Below are positions 47,760 through 59,121 of a stretch of 64,000 nt of DNA, one piece after another. Both the position numbers and the translations under genes were made by a program. The notes under the pieces are model-generated. The model saw only the letters and a program-made list of their open reading frames with translations. It had not been told where the DNA came from and searched no databases. The DNA is from Cryptomeria japonica (lineage: Eukaryota; Streptophyta; Pinopsida; Cupressales; Cupressaceae). The stretch covers positions 104,152,796 to 104,216,795 of the forward strand of contig NC_081415.1 in the NCBI RefSeq assembly GCF_030272615.1. Direction: 5' to 3'. The stretch's first letter is position 1, and every line of letters starts with the position of its first letter.

Positions 47760-48725
47760 ATGAATATGAAAACAAAAGTATTTTTGAAGATAAGAATGTA
47801 TGTGACAGTGCTGATAATGTTCTATTTTCAGATTTTAAGTAAACCCGTGTTTGAATGCTTTCAGAATTTGAGGTACCATGAAGAGAATGAAAATGATGAT
47901 AGTATGCTTGAACCGGATATGGAATTCTTTGCTTTTGATACTAATGCTCATGGTGTTGGTTTTATTGATGAAAATACTGAAGTTTCCCCTTGTGTTGAAC
48001 AAGTTTGTAATGCTGATAAAATTCCGAACAGCAGTAGCATGGGTTGTAAAAATTTACTTCATGATGAAGACAAGAGGCATGGGTTATGTGATGACTTTTT
48101 CAAACCACAAATGGAAGTGTTTCAGGTAGATGTAAGCCTGAAAGAGAAAGAGTTAGCTGAGGATTTGCTTCAACCAGAGGTATGCATTCTTTTCCATGAA
48201 TGGGATGTTGAGAATGCGGAGGTTTTCAGATTGATAAGCAAGGATAGTATGAGGTGTGATCAGCATAGTGAAGTATCACATCTGGATTGTAACATTCATG
48301 TTCCTTGTTTGCATCAGTTGGTTAGTAGTGTCCCTCATTCTATTGATTTAAATGATAATAAGGTATGTGCTGATGAGTATTACAATATTGAAAATGAATG
48401 TTTTACTTTTGAAGTTCAGCATGACGATGTCCTTGCAAATGGTAGAATTTATTGGGATAGTGAAGTGTATTGCAGCTTGTGGGAAGGCCTCTATGGTGAA
48501 TTGTCTCATGTTTTTACTTGTGTTGAAGTAGTGTCTAATTACAAAGTTCAGAATCAGACAAGAGATATACACACTAGCTATTGCAGTAATGAGACAACAG
48601 AAGTTGATTATAAAGTTATGCTCATTTGTTATTCAAAGGTGCCTTTGTTTGGATCAAGGTATCAGGAGATGAAAATAAGATTTTTGATAGAGGTAAATGT
48701 TTGTAAGTGGAGCAGTTATATTTAG
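47760..48725 (+). CDS. Acidic Asp/Glu-rich ORF downstream of gag, unrecognised
   Basis: A 321-residue ORF, rich in D, E, N and with scattered Cys, lying where protease/RT would be in an autonomous element. I see no D-T/S-G protease, no RT Y-x-D-D-like motif and no integrase H-H-C-C. Its composition resembles the acidic reading after the gag stop at 47471, and the stretch 47472-47759 has several stops and apparent frame changes, so it may be the distal part of one long acidic Gag extension. The first ~20 residues (M-N-M-K-T-K) look out of frame compared with the upstream acidic reading. Function unknown. Confidence 0.5.
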   Translation: MNMKTKVFLKIRMYVTVLIMFYFQILSKPVFECFQNLRYHEENENDDSMLEPDMEFFAFDTNAHGVGFIDENTEVSPCVEQVCNADKIPNSSSMGCKNLLHDEDKRHGLCDDFFKPQMEVFQVDVSLKEKELAEDLLQPEVCILFHEWDVENAEVFRLISKDSMRCDQHSEVSHLDCNIHVPCLHQLVSSVPHSIDLNDNKVCADEYYNIENECFTFEVQHDDVLANGRIYWDSEVYCSLWEGLYGELSHVFTCVEVVSNYKVQNQTRDIHTSYCSNETTEVDYKVMLICYSKVPLFGSRYQEMKIRFLIEVNVCKWSSYI

Positions 48726-48936
48726 TTTTAAGCATGATTGTATCTATTGTTTAGTTGCTTTGCTTCAATTGTGTGGTTTTCAATAAGTGCCCTATTGCTT
48801 GGGTAGAATAAGGAAGCCCTATTTTTTGAAATGAGATGAGAAGAGAAGAATGATCCCTTTTTGGGTGGTTTGCTTAACCAAAGATATCTGGATTCTTGTG
48901 TCGATCTTGCAATCAACCATCCCCAGTCAAACCTAC
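48726..48936 (+). other. Region before 3' LTR lacking a canonical PPT
   Basis: The bases directly before the LTR (cccagtcaaacctac) are not purine-rich. The nearest purine tract, gaaatgagatgagaagagaa, lies at 48828-48847, about 90 bp upstream of the LTR. Confidence 0.6.
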
Positions 48937-51900
48937 TGTTGGGACTATTTAAAATTGAGTCAAGTTTAGAGCCCCAATTCAAAATTTTGCTTTGCATTTC
49001 CTAAATGAGTCAGTTTGAATGCCTAGTTAGAAAGGGGGTAAAATGGAGCCAGTTGATTTTCATGGGGTAAGGCTCGGGATTCATGTCCTACACCTTTCAT
49101 TTGGCCTATTCAATGATGTGCGACTTTCAGAGTTTAGTTTGGATAAGTTTATGAGGTACCCATTTTGAGGGGTGAGCTAAAAGTACATTTTAGGCACAAA
49201 TGTAGATTTTATTGAGTAGCCTACTTTGAGCGATTACATCTTTTGCCCTGTTGATCGTCATGGAGAAATTCAAAATGGATTCAATTATATGCATAAATGT
49301 GAGTCAGTCTGCAAAATTTCAAGTCTTAACGAATCCATTTGCTCAGTTTACTAAGTCAAATCCATTTGCAGTTTGTGTGGTTTGACTAGTCCCTGATTCG
49401 ACAGCTAGTCGGAGCTCTGTTTCGCATAAGTGTAAAAGTTGCCTCAATAAGTGTTATGACATAATGTTCATTCCGAGATAATGTTGGTATAAATGATGAG
49501 CTATGTTTCAATTTTCAAGTCTCTGCCAATCCGTTTGGTCGGTTTTCAAAAGGGTTCATTTAGCCATTGTTTTCAGTTATCCGTACTTTCAGTGCTAGAT
49601 CAATTAATGTAGCCATTTTTATGAGCGCGCCATTTGCATCTAGTTAGGCTTTTGGTCAAACTGAGAATTCAAAGTTTTAATATGTACTTTAAGGTACCTG
49701 TGTTTCAAATTTGAGGGTCTACAGAGGTCATTTGGTATTTTTGAGAAAGGCATCATGTGTTGCCAAAACATTGACTTCATCAGGTCCGCAGTGTTGACAA
49801 AGCCAGTTGAGCATTTTCAGAAATTAATATCTCTTCACTCGGGACTCATCTTGAGAAACCGTTTGGTAGAGTTCATCCTTGTATATCAGAGTACACGCCT
49901 GTCAGATGGCGAGATCCAGAAAGGTGTTTTGACCACATTGAAAATTATGTCTTCGCGATTAAATGCGAAAATGTGGCGTAATTTCCTAAAGGTTGCAAAA
50001 TTTAGTCTGATGATCCGAAAATGATGTCGATCATTTCTAGAGGTATGTTTGAGGTCTGTGTAGCTTTTCAGAGGTTAGTTGCATGAAAACAAATTTTTTT
50101 TTTAGTCAGACCCACTTTGGGGCCTGACTTGGCTCGACTGCAGTTCACCGGGAGGATGGTGAAAGGCAACTTCATTCGACTGGTTACATATGGACGAATG
50201 ACATATCCAAAATGCTATGCTATGTCCTTTGATGACTCATTAGACATAAATTTTATGCACTCACAATACTTAGGCTATTCATATGGCGAATATGGTCATA
50301 GTCATGAAGAAAGGGACTATGAAGTGGGCTGGTTGTTCCACAGAGTTTCATTTATCATTTACCCCCCAGTCACATCATGAAATAAGAAATGCAATTGATA
50401 TCATTATAAATCCAAATAGTCGACCCTTGCCAGCAATCCTCCCTTCCGTGTGGCATGCTGAAGTTGAATTGGGATTGGACCACGATAATGTTTTAATGCA
50501 ATGCAAATGGGCAGTGTTGAATGCCATGAAATAAATCTTTAGGCAGATGTAAATGGAAACCAACGGGAGCAGACCAATTGCAATGTTGGTAGTTTTTTAT
50601 GCCATTCTCCTCCCCCACATGAAGCATTTGGCAAGGCGTAGGATTTTGGTGGGCAGTAGAGAGATTTCCCCCTAGTGTGTGGCGTGGTTTTTGAAGGAGG
50701 CTTCAGACTTTTTTTTAAACAAATGAATGTTGCATCCTCCACAACATGGTCAATGTACTCTGTGTGGAGTTTTCTGCATGGAAGTGACAACAGTGGTTTT
50801 ACACCTTAGCAAATGGCTTTTGGCAGGTGTATGCCCAAACACCACGATACTATAGTAGCTCCCTCCTCCCCACGTGTAGCCTTTGGCAGCAGCAAGAAGA
50901 CTTAGCAAATGCAATGTGATTGCAGCAGTAGCATTGATTTTCAAATGCAAACAGATGGTGCATACTCCTCCCCCCATGTGAAGAACCAAATGTGAACAAC
51001 AATCTCTTCCTTCTCCTGCGTGGTGCTTGGAAAGGGCGTAGAAGTTTTCACATGCAGCCCATGCAGTGTCTGGAGAATGTAGAAACATGAGGTAAAAGGC
51101 ATATAATTTAAGCACAGAGAAACTCAAGTAAATGCCAGTAGAAGACCTCCGTGGACATGGCGTTGAAAATTGCAGAAGACTCCAGGCTTCACGTGGCTTG
51201 TGAAAAAGCAATAGAAACCTTCAAGCAAATGCAATTGGCAGGTGTGCAACTATGATCTCCTCCCTCTATGTCATAGCAAGGTGAATAGCCCACAAAAATC
51301 GCCATTAAAGCTCAGGCAAAGCTTCAAAAAATGAAGTTCCAGGCTAAAACTTTTTATCCCACATTGACTGGGGAATGGTCTATTTTGGTGTTTATATGCA
51401 AAACCTTACACATCTATAATGTCAAAGCCATCAAGGCTTTTGACGGACGGTGCCCAATGGCGCCCAAGGTGGGCCCACACATGGGTGCAGATCCCAAGGC
51501 AACCAGAGGTGGCAACTGAGCATCGACCAGGTGGACCCCACACATGCACGCTTCTCGAGGCAGACGGGCAAAATTTTGCAAAGAAAGGCCGACTTAACCA
51601 GCGAACAGGTTTGGAGCAGATCGACAACTTGCGCAATTTCAGAGCTTGAAGATGCACGTGAGTTAAGCCCTGCGAATTGGTGAAAAGCCCAAGGCGAAAA
51701 TGCAAGGTTAAAGAGTGTGCAAGTTTGGAGGGTCCGATGGCCTACACGGTTTCAGAGCTTGAAGATGCATGAATGTTAGAGGCTGTGAAATGGCGAAAGC
51801 CAGGTGGCGCTCAGGTGGCAAGTACAGTCAGATGTCCAGCAGGTAGGTCCCATCTCGGTGGTGCCTAGGTGGCAAAGACGTGGCGCTGAGGTGGTGTACA

Positions 51901-53195
51901 CGTGGTGGCCAAGTGGCAGTGACAAAGCGGATGACATGGCAGTGATGAGGTGTCATCCCAGGTGGCATCTAGTCAACCCCATCAGCCAATCAGGTCCTGC
52001 CACATGGCAAAGCGTCAGGGCAAAAAGGGAGGCAAAAATCAAATTTAAAATCAGTTAATGATATAGTTCTGAATATAGAGAAAATTCGCACATTTGAAGG
52101 ATTAATTCGCCTAGAGCTGTATTTTTGCTCAAAATATGAAGTGTTATATATCGCTGGAAAGCTCTCAGAATGAGGAATTCAGTCAGGCAGTTAATTTTGA
52201 CAAATGTGGGATATTTCGAGAGCAGTTTCCATGGGAGTGAAATTTAGTTAGAGAGGAGATACTTGGCAATTTCAGTTGCAAATTTGATTTTCTTCCCTCT
52301 CCTTCTTATTCTCAATTCTTCTCATTTTGTAAGGGTTCCAGAAATTTGGAGAATGGCTCCATAGTTTCATGGCTTCCAGTTCTGAGTTCTTTTCAAAATT
52401 GTATAGGTCAATGTCCTTTTCCAGAGAATAGAGTTTGATTCTTGCTGTAGATGTTTTGCTGCAGGTTCTTGTATATGTAAGGCATTCACAAATTCACACA
52501 GAATTTGTCTCTGAATGTATATCTCTTTGTTATAAATTGAAGCCTCAAGGAGTCTGAAGTTTGTCAATTTCAAGGAAATTGTTGTGGTTGTTTGCAGACA
52601 TTCTTCAAGGAAGAATTTAAATTCTGTAATAGATCATAGATAATGGGATATATATTTTCGAATCTGATGATTTCATGAGTGAGCTGAGTAATGCAATTTT
52701 GTAAGGCATTAATGCAGGTATATTTAATGATGAAGGTGGATTTGCAGTACATGTTTTCATTTACAGTTTGATATATGACTTTGTTGCCCTTGGATAAGGC
52801 ACTGGTCTTGCAAGTTTGGGGATGTTTTCAGATCAAACAATTTAAAAGATAAATCTATTTCCCTTTATATTTAGGGGTTAATGTTCTATCTTTCCAAAGC
52901 TCTATTTCACTTATTATTTGTATAAGATCCAGCCCATCTATACATGTTACCTAATTTGGTGAGCTTGTGGAATGGTTTGTCTGCTTATTATTGATGCAGT
53001 CTTATGTTTGTGATTGTTGTATTTAATGCATCAAAAGGGTGTCCCCTCCTAGGTCTAGCAGAACCTGAAGTGCAGGAGGATCATTAGGATCCTATGTTAT
53101 GTTGTCCAAGCCCTAAGGTGTTTCATTGATTGAGATTGTCTATCTCATAGATAGATTTGCAAGTGTTCTTGGGTTATCACTTTTGGTGAACAACA
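48937..53195 (+). repeat. 3' LTR of gypsy-type element (4259 bp)
   Basis: TGTTGGGACTATTT...GGTGAACAACA; direct repeat of 41135-45397 with scattered substitutions and a few small indels. Confidence 0.95.
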
Positions 53196-53200
53196 CTAAC
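53196..53200. repeat. Target duplication ctaac (right)
   Basis: Second copy of the 5-bp duplication flanking the gypsy-type element. Confidence 0.95.
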
Positions 53201-54774
53201 CAAAGGTAGTTAAGTGAATCATGAGCACCTAATTAATTAACTCCTCAATCATCAATGTTAAATGGCAAATAAACCATTTATATTAATTAAATATTTATTT
53301 AATATTTAATTAATTAATTAATCATTCCAAGTCAATCATTTTAATCAATTATCCTATTTATTTAATTAAATATCCTAGCATATTTATTAATAAATCAATT
53401 TGTTGTTAAATCATTAAAAAGTAATTAATTTGAAAAAAGAATTAAATTTGGAAAAAGGAATTAATTTGAAAAATATTAGAAAAGTAATTAAATCAATTAA
53501 ATATCAAAATTGAATAAAAATATGGAATAAATCAATTTTTCTTATTTTATCTTAAATTTAGTTCAATTTCCTTTAAACTTGTTTTTCTGATATGGTTAAT
53601 GAACAAGTCCGTTTTTCGCGTTTGGGAAGAGTCTAAAAGGTAGGAGAGTATGCTCCTATCTGCATGATAATCAGAAATCCAGACCCTTGAAGTTTTTCTA
53701 GTTTTGAGATTTGTGTTCCTTTAGTGGGCCTGTCAAAGTGGGAAAATGAAATCACCCTATGACAACGACTCAAGTGAGTACAACTAGACCCAAGCATTCC
53801 AACTCACTATAATAAATAGGCCTTTTGGGATTAAAGTCTCAGAGGATGGGATTATTTGAGTTTTCTCTTTGAGATCTCTCATATCAGGCATTTTGTAGGG
53901 CCTCATAGTCTCAATCATGCTTGTGTGACATCTCATTTTGGTAGCTTGTCGGGCTATAGGCCTCAATCGTGCTTGCATGACTTCAAGGGGTAATTTCGAA
54001 TGGAAATCCTTACTAAGAACTTTAAAATAGCAGCTACCTAGTTCACCTCCAAAAGGGGGATAATCTTTGTACAAGAGAGATAGTAACTCTCACAAAACAC
54101 TTGCCATTTCGTGCCCCCATTAGCATTTGGAGTCAACTAATACGATGTTGAGAATCCATTGCTCGACAATCGTATTTTGATTAGCTATTGGGTGTGCATT
54201 GAGTCTACAAGTAAAGGTTTTCTCTCTCAGCTAACTTCCTTAGAATTAGCGTGCTCTATTTGAAGTCACACTTTATATCTTGCATGTTTGTTGTGTTTTT
54301 GTCCTGGAAACTAAAAATTGAAACTCTGAAACTAGAAAACAATCAAAAACATAAAAAACTCAGTGGTCAAAACTCTGTCCTTGTCAGAAACTCTTCCCTG
54401 TGTAAGCCTATGTCGTATGAACTTTCTAGTTTGTCGTCTTGTTCTCTGAGAGTTATCATCTGGTTAACAATAAATTGTCGTACAAATCACCACTTTAGAG
54501 AGTCATCATTGTCAGTCTGTCGTACTTCCTGCCATGAATTATCATCTGAGAACACTAAATTGTCATCTAACCAAGTCTAAATTGTCATGCGAGTTTAAAC
54601 AACAAATCGTACGAGAAACAATCTTTGTCATCTAGAGGTGATTAAATTGTCATCTTGGTCATATTATTCTGTCATATGAACCTCTGGTATTTTCATTCTA
54701 GAGGCGTATCTTTTTACACGCTTTTCCAGATCTGTCATACTTTTATAATCAATCTATAGTGAGCGTATATCTAG
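53201..54774. other. Intergenic or old LTR remnant
   Basis: Starts with AT-rich taattaatta repeats (53270-53350), then mixed sequence. The words ttgtcatctaga, tgtcgtatgaac and attgtcatc recur between 54360 and 54740. No coding region. May continue an older LTR interrupted at 41130, but no second copy is in the window to test this. Confidence 0.35.
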
Positions 54775-56177
54775 TGTAGTACCCCTACCCTAATCAGATT
54801 TTAAAATCTAGTTTGACCTTGGTTGACTTTTTAAGTGGCATTCTTGAATAGTTGATTTACTAGGTTGTAATGTTAAAGTTAGGTATTATGATTATTGTGT
54901 GTACCTGTAAATGTTGATTTTGCATCGATTAGTATGTATGATTGTCATTCTTTTGATTTCTGTTTTTAACCCAGGGCTAACACTTTCATTCAATATATAT
55001 GTATGCATATGTGATTCATTGTGCAAGAGATTGCAGGTGCAATACTGCATAGGTACGAGGTTCGTCTCCACTTGGATCCTCATGTTTGAGTGTACCTCTC
55101 TGGTCCAAAGGAATTGGATAAGGTAGTCGTAAGACCCTACGTTTTACCCTTGTCATGCTCAAGTGAGCATCGTTAGTCGTTCGTCAGTTTCCCCTTTGGT
55201 TGGGAGTGTCGATCATGTGTTTGTTTGGCTTTCTTGAGTTGCGTGTTATGCGTGTGGTGAAAATTGAGTATTTTATCCCAAGTATTTAACTAGATTAAAT
55301 GTGTTTTTACGCATTAGTACATTAAAGAGACTAAATTAAATAGGACCCCTTTGTGTGATTAATCATTAATCAGATTGCTAAGTTCATATTTGTAGCAAGT
55401 TTGGTTAAATGGCTATTTTTAAAAGATGTATTAAATTAAGTTTATGCATTTTGAAAGGAAATGTTAAATAGTATTCGAAAATAGAAATGTTTACCCTCTT
55501 TGGCTTTTTAAAATAGAAATGCTAATTTTTATTTAAATGAGAAATCAATTTTGGAAGAAAAGCAATTTGTGCATATTAAATTTATTGGGAAAATGATTTT
55601 CATTTGTATTTTTGGAGGAAAATATTTTAAACCTAAAAATGGACTTTTGGTCAAAAAACTTTCCTTTTAACCTCGGTTTTAAAATATTTTAAGGGAGTTA
55701 TTTTCTGGAATGAAAATTTTGGGTACTTGTGGGAGAAGAAATTTCTTGAGCTTGCAGGTTGGGCTCTTCATCAAATCATTCTCCAGGATTGCTAATAGAG
55801 GTTGGATTCTTGTTTATCTCCTTGGTTTTTTGTTAAAAGAGATTGTTTTGATTTGGAAGAAATTTGAGTGTGTGTGTTGAAAAATTTCTTAAATCTGTGG
55901 AATAGAGAAGAGTGGTAGTTAAATCCTGTATTTGAAACATCATTGCTTCCAATTTCAACCTCCAAATCAATTCTTGTTTGCTCAAATTGATTTTTTTTAT
56001 TCTGGAAATGGGTGTGTAGGTTTTTATTATGAAATTTTGTCTCGAATCTTTGTTTTGGTTCATGAATTATGAAATTAGTTTGTGTTGGGTATATTGGTTG
56101 AAGGATTGTCTGTAAATTGCCTCCATTTGCCCAAATATGGAACCTTGTTGGAGAAATCTTCCTAGTTTTACTTTTTA

Positions 56178-56527
56178 GTTTTGGTTATTTCAAAAAAAAA
56201 AATGAATGATGATAATAACATTAGGAATCTTTGTTATTCTGGAATTAATTTATTTATTTGTTGTGTCTCGGTTTGAGACTGGGCGTATCTAGAGGGGTTA
56301 TCGTTTTATAAAAAGAACATTTAATATTTTTTTATATAATTATGTTAACCCACGTGGCAAGGAATACCCACCATGTGGGCTAGTAGGTTTTGGTTATTTC
56401 AAAAAAAAAATGAATGATGATAATAACATTGGGAATCTTTGTTATTCCGAAATTAATTAATTTATTTGTTGTGTCTCGGTTTGAGACAGGGCGTATTTGG
56501 AGGGGTTATCATTTTTTAAAAATAACA

Positions 56528-56580
<53 letters not shown>

Positions 56581-56622
56581 TTAACCCACGTGGCAGGGAA
56601 TACCCACCACGTGGGCTGGTAG
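56178..56622. repeat. ~210-bp tandem duplication
   Basis: gttttggttatttcaaaa starts at 56178 and again at 56387. Both copies run through gataataacatt, gtgtctcggtttgagac and ttaacccacgtggca to gtgggct. The second copy has gained a (TA)n run. Confidence 0.92.
56532..56573. repeat. (TA)n microsatellite
   Basis: About 20 uninterrupted TA units in the second copy of the duplication; the first copy has tatttttttatata at the same place. Confidence 0.95.
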
Positions 56623-56768
56623 TTGCTGCTACCATAAGTGAGTAACACTACCGGGTAGTGCTGCTATCGCACTACTAGGTAGCGAGCAGCATTACCGGCG
56701 GTAGTGACTGCTACTAGTTGGTAGTGTCTACTACCATATGGTAGCAGCACTACCGACAGGTAGCTGCC
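56612..56768. repeat. Palindrome-rich GGTAGT/ACTACC cluster
   Basis: Short words ggtagt, actacc, gctgctac and gcagc recur many times in both orientations, including the 14-bp perfect palindrome ctaccatatggtag at 56731-56744. GC content is well above the surroundings. Confidence 0.75.
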
Positions 56769-57490
56769 CCCCGCTCATTCCCTTTTTGTGGTGGGCATTT
56801 GGTTCAGTTACCAAAAAAAGAATGTGTGACTATATAGTCATTTTTATATGCATTTTAATTTTAAATTAAAATATATTTAATTGAGATTAAATTTGTGTAA
56901 TGTATTATATAGCTCGTTTAAATGAATAACATATGGTTTTTGGTAATTTTGGAAAGTAAATTAATTCTATGTTATTCAGTAAATTTCGGAGCAATAAAAT
57001 GATATATTTATATTGTTTGGAAAATCCTAAGGAAATAATATTGTATTTGTAAATTGGATAAAGAAATATTATACTATTTGTTAATCCTTGAAAATTAAAA
57101 CAATGAATTAGTTGGAAATTTCTGGATTTAAATAGAATGTTAACTGGGGAAATACGCAGATAGATAGTTAGAGTTAGAGAATTGATGACATTTTCTCTTA
57201 ACGAAATATGGACATCAGATGAGAAATACATTTGTTAATGTTTTTTTTAATGAATTGGAGTATAGGCACAATCTTATGATTGCAATCTTAGTATTGAATT
57301 TATTATGTAATGGTGTCCTTGCCAATTATTGTAATTGGAAATTTAGATCAATTAGAAAACTTGACCGACTTGTATCTTAAACAGTATGGAAAAAGATTGT
57401 CTTTTCAGATTTATGTCAATGCATGTTTAGTTTTCTGTATTCGCATTTGATTATGAAATGACAAGTTCTTGATTGTAATTGTCAGATATT

Positions 57491-57640
57491 GTCATATGGT
57501 TGTTTTGGTATCCGCTCATGTCCTTGAACTTGAGTATTGACTGTTTTCATGTGACTATTTTGTATCGGGTCATGTCCTTGATTGCAAGTGTTGGTTGTTG
57601 TTATGTGGTTGACTGCAACCGGTCATGTCTCTAGTTAGAG
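57491..57640. repeat. ~55-bp degenerate tandem repeat, 2.7 units
   Basis: Units begin gtcatatggttgttttgg (57491), tcatgtgactattttgta (57547) and ttatgtggttgactgcaa (57601). Each contains a ggtcatgtcc-ttg-like core. Confidence 0.7.
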
Positions 57641-59105
57641 AACCATCAGTCAGTGCACCTCATGTGAGGACTTGTTTGACCAAGTGGGTATTCCTACCGT
57701 ATTGAACTTTGTATGCTTGTCTTGGTGTATACCTGGGTTTTTGGAGTTTCGTTTGATTATGGTCTAGTGTCATATGGGAGAGTACCTTTCGAGTGGGGTC
57801 CACACCCAAAGTGGTGGCAGGGTAACCCATCAAAAGTGTGTCTAAATAAGTGATAACTTAATAGTTTATTTGAGAGTTTAATTGATGAAAACACTAAGTA
57901 AGATAATTGTGCCTCACACATGGGATGAGTGCTAGTACAGACTCGACATGCAGTGAAAAGGCCTAAAAGGGCAAACCAACAACCTTGTCATCACGAAAGG
58001 ATGTGTTGGGTCCACATGAGACTTGGATGGGTCGGAGCTTCGAGAAAGGTTGCTAGGGTAACCTAGTAGATGGGCCCGGAACCTATGGAGGCCTGCTAGG
58101 GAACCATACAAAGTTATGTGATGACACTTTTTCCTTATGTTCTCTAGTGTGCAGTTTGAGTGGTCTTGTTAGGAACCCTATTGTGGAGTCATATCTGGTT
58201 GTTTATGCCCTTGTGAGAACCTGATATTCATGTTAGACCATGGGTTGCAGGAACTTGGTTTCGTAGGTGCTCCAGTTGTTCTTTTGAGACTGCTTCTTAT
58301 CATGTTCAGATGGATCCTTTTCCTTTTCTGGAATCATTCATATATCTATTGGACTGATGTGGTCGTATGTATTATTGGTTTATGTACGCCTTGATGGTAG
58401 GATGTAAATGATGTGAACCTTATGTTTTCTTCACCCTAATATTTTTATCAGAGGGGTCTTGCAGTTGAGCAAATCCGATGATGTAGCCCTTTAGGGGTGA
58501 ACTCCAATATCAGTTTGGTGTTATGTGGTGTTTGTGTTCATCTGGTTCCTTTTTATTTAGCAGGTATGGATGGCATTATGGTTAAAATTTATAATGTGAT
58601 TCTAGATGATGTTAATCTTGAATGCATGTATGCAGTTATCTTAATAAATGCAGTTATTTGGATCATGAAGCATGTAGCTTTGAATAATGGAAAGTATTCA
58701 TTAATTTGTAATACAAGTAAAGTATGCATGGAAACTAGATGCATGGCATATTTTTTAATGTAAGAGTGAACGAATGTATGGTTAAATTGTAATGGATGAA
58801 CTTCTCATGTTATCTATAATTTTAACCTACCGTACAAATTTATCCTTGTTTAAAGTATTATCATGTCATTTAATTAATTAACTTATTGGATTTATTAGCG
58901 TGAGTTGAGTTATGTGTTGAATCAAGTAATCACGTTGGGAAACTCTTTAGGTGTTAGTTAAGTCTTCCGTTGTGTAAATATGAACTTAATGACAATTCAA
59001 TGTATCATTATTCTGTTTATCTCTTAAAAAAAAAAAATTATATTTGCACTCTATTCTTGTGTTTTAGCATTATCCCTTTGGGGTTTCTTGGCGGGGCAAT
59101 ACATT

Positions 59106-59121
59106 TGGTATCAGAGCCAGG
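59106..59121 (+). other. PBS (tRNA-iMet type)
   Basis: TGGTATCAGAGCCAGG, the standard plant initiator-Met PBS, 2 nt after the LTR end ACA. Confidence 0.85.

Larger units (their letters stand above)
41135..53195 (+). mobile_element. Ty3/gypsy-type LTR retrotransposon with giant LTRs, gag-only
   Basis: A 12061-bp unit with two LTRs of about 4.26 kb, a PBS, a 3.5-kb internal region and the perfect 5-bp duplication ctaac. The LTRs make up about 70% of the element. The only recognisable coding region is a Gag; no protease, RT, RNase H or integrase was seen. The PBS sequence and Gag type suggest the Tat/Ogre branch of plant gypsy elements (from memory of that PBS type). LTRs are very similar by eye over their whole length, so it is younger than most repeats in the window. 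It is best described as a non-autonomous TR-GAG or LARD-like element. Confidence 0.92.
54775..59103 (+). mobile_element. Putative 4.3-kb LTR of another retroelement
   Basis: TGTAGTACCCCTACCC at 54775 resembles a plant LTR start, and ...GGCGGGGCAATACA at 59103 is followed by a clear initiator-Met PBS. This gives an LTR of about 4.33 kb with TGTA...TACA ends. The second LTR is not in the window, so the left boundary is a prediction from the motif only. ORFs inside (54911-55126, minus 56905-57231, 58497-58763) look incidental. Confidence 0.5.

Noticed and set aside
58497-58763. 88-aa ORF in the putative LTR
   Set aside because: Hydrophobic, no recognisable domain, located within a repeat near its PBS.
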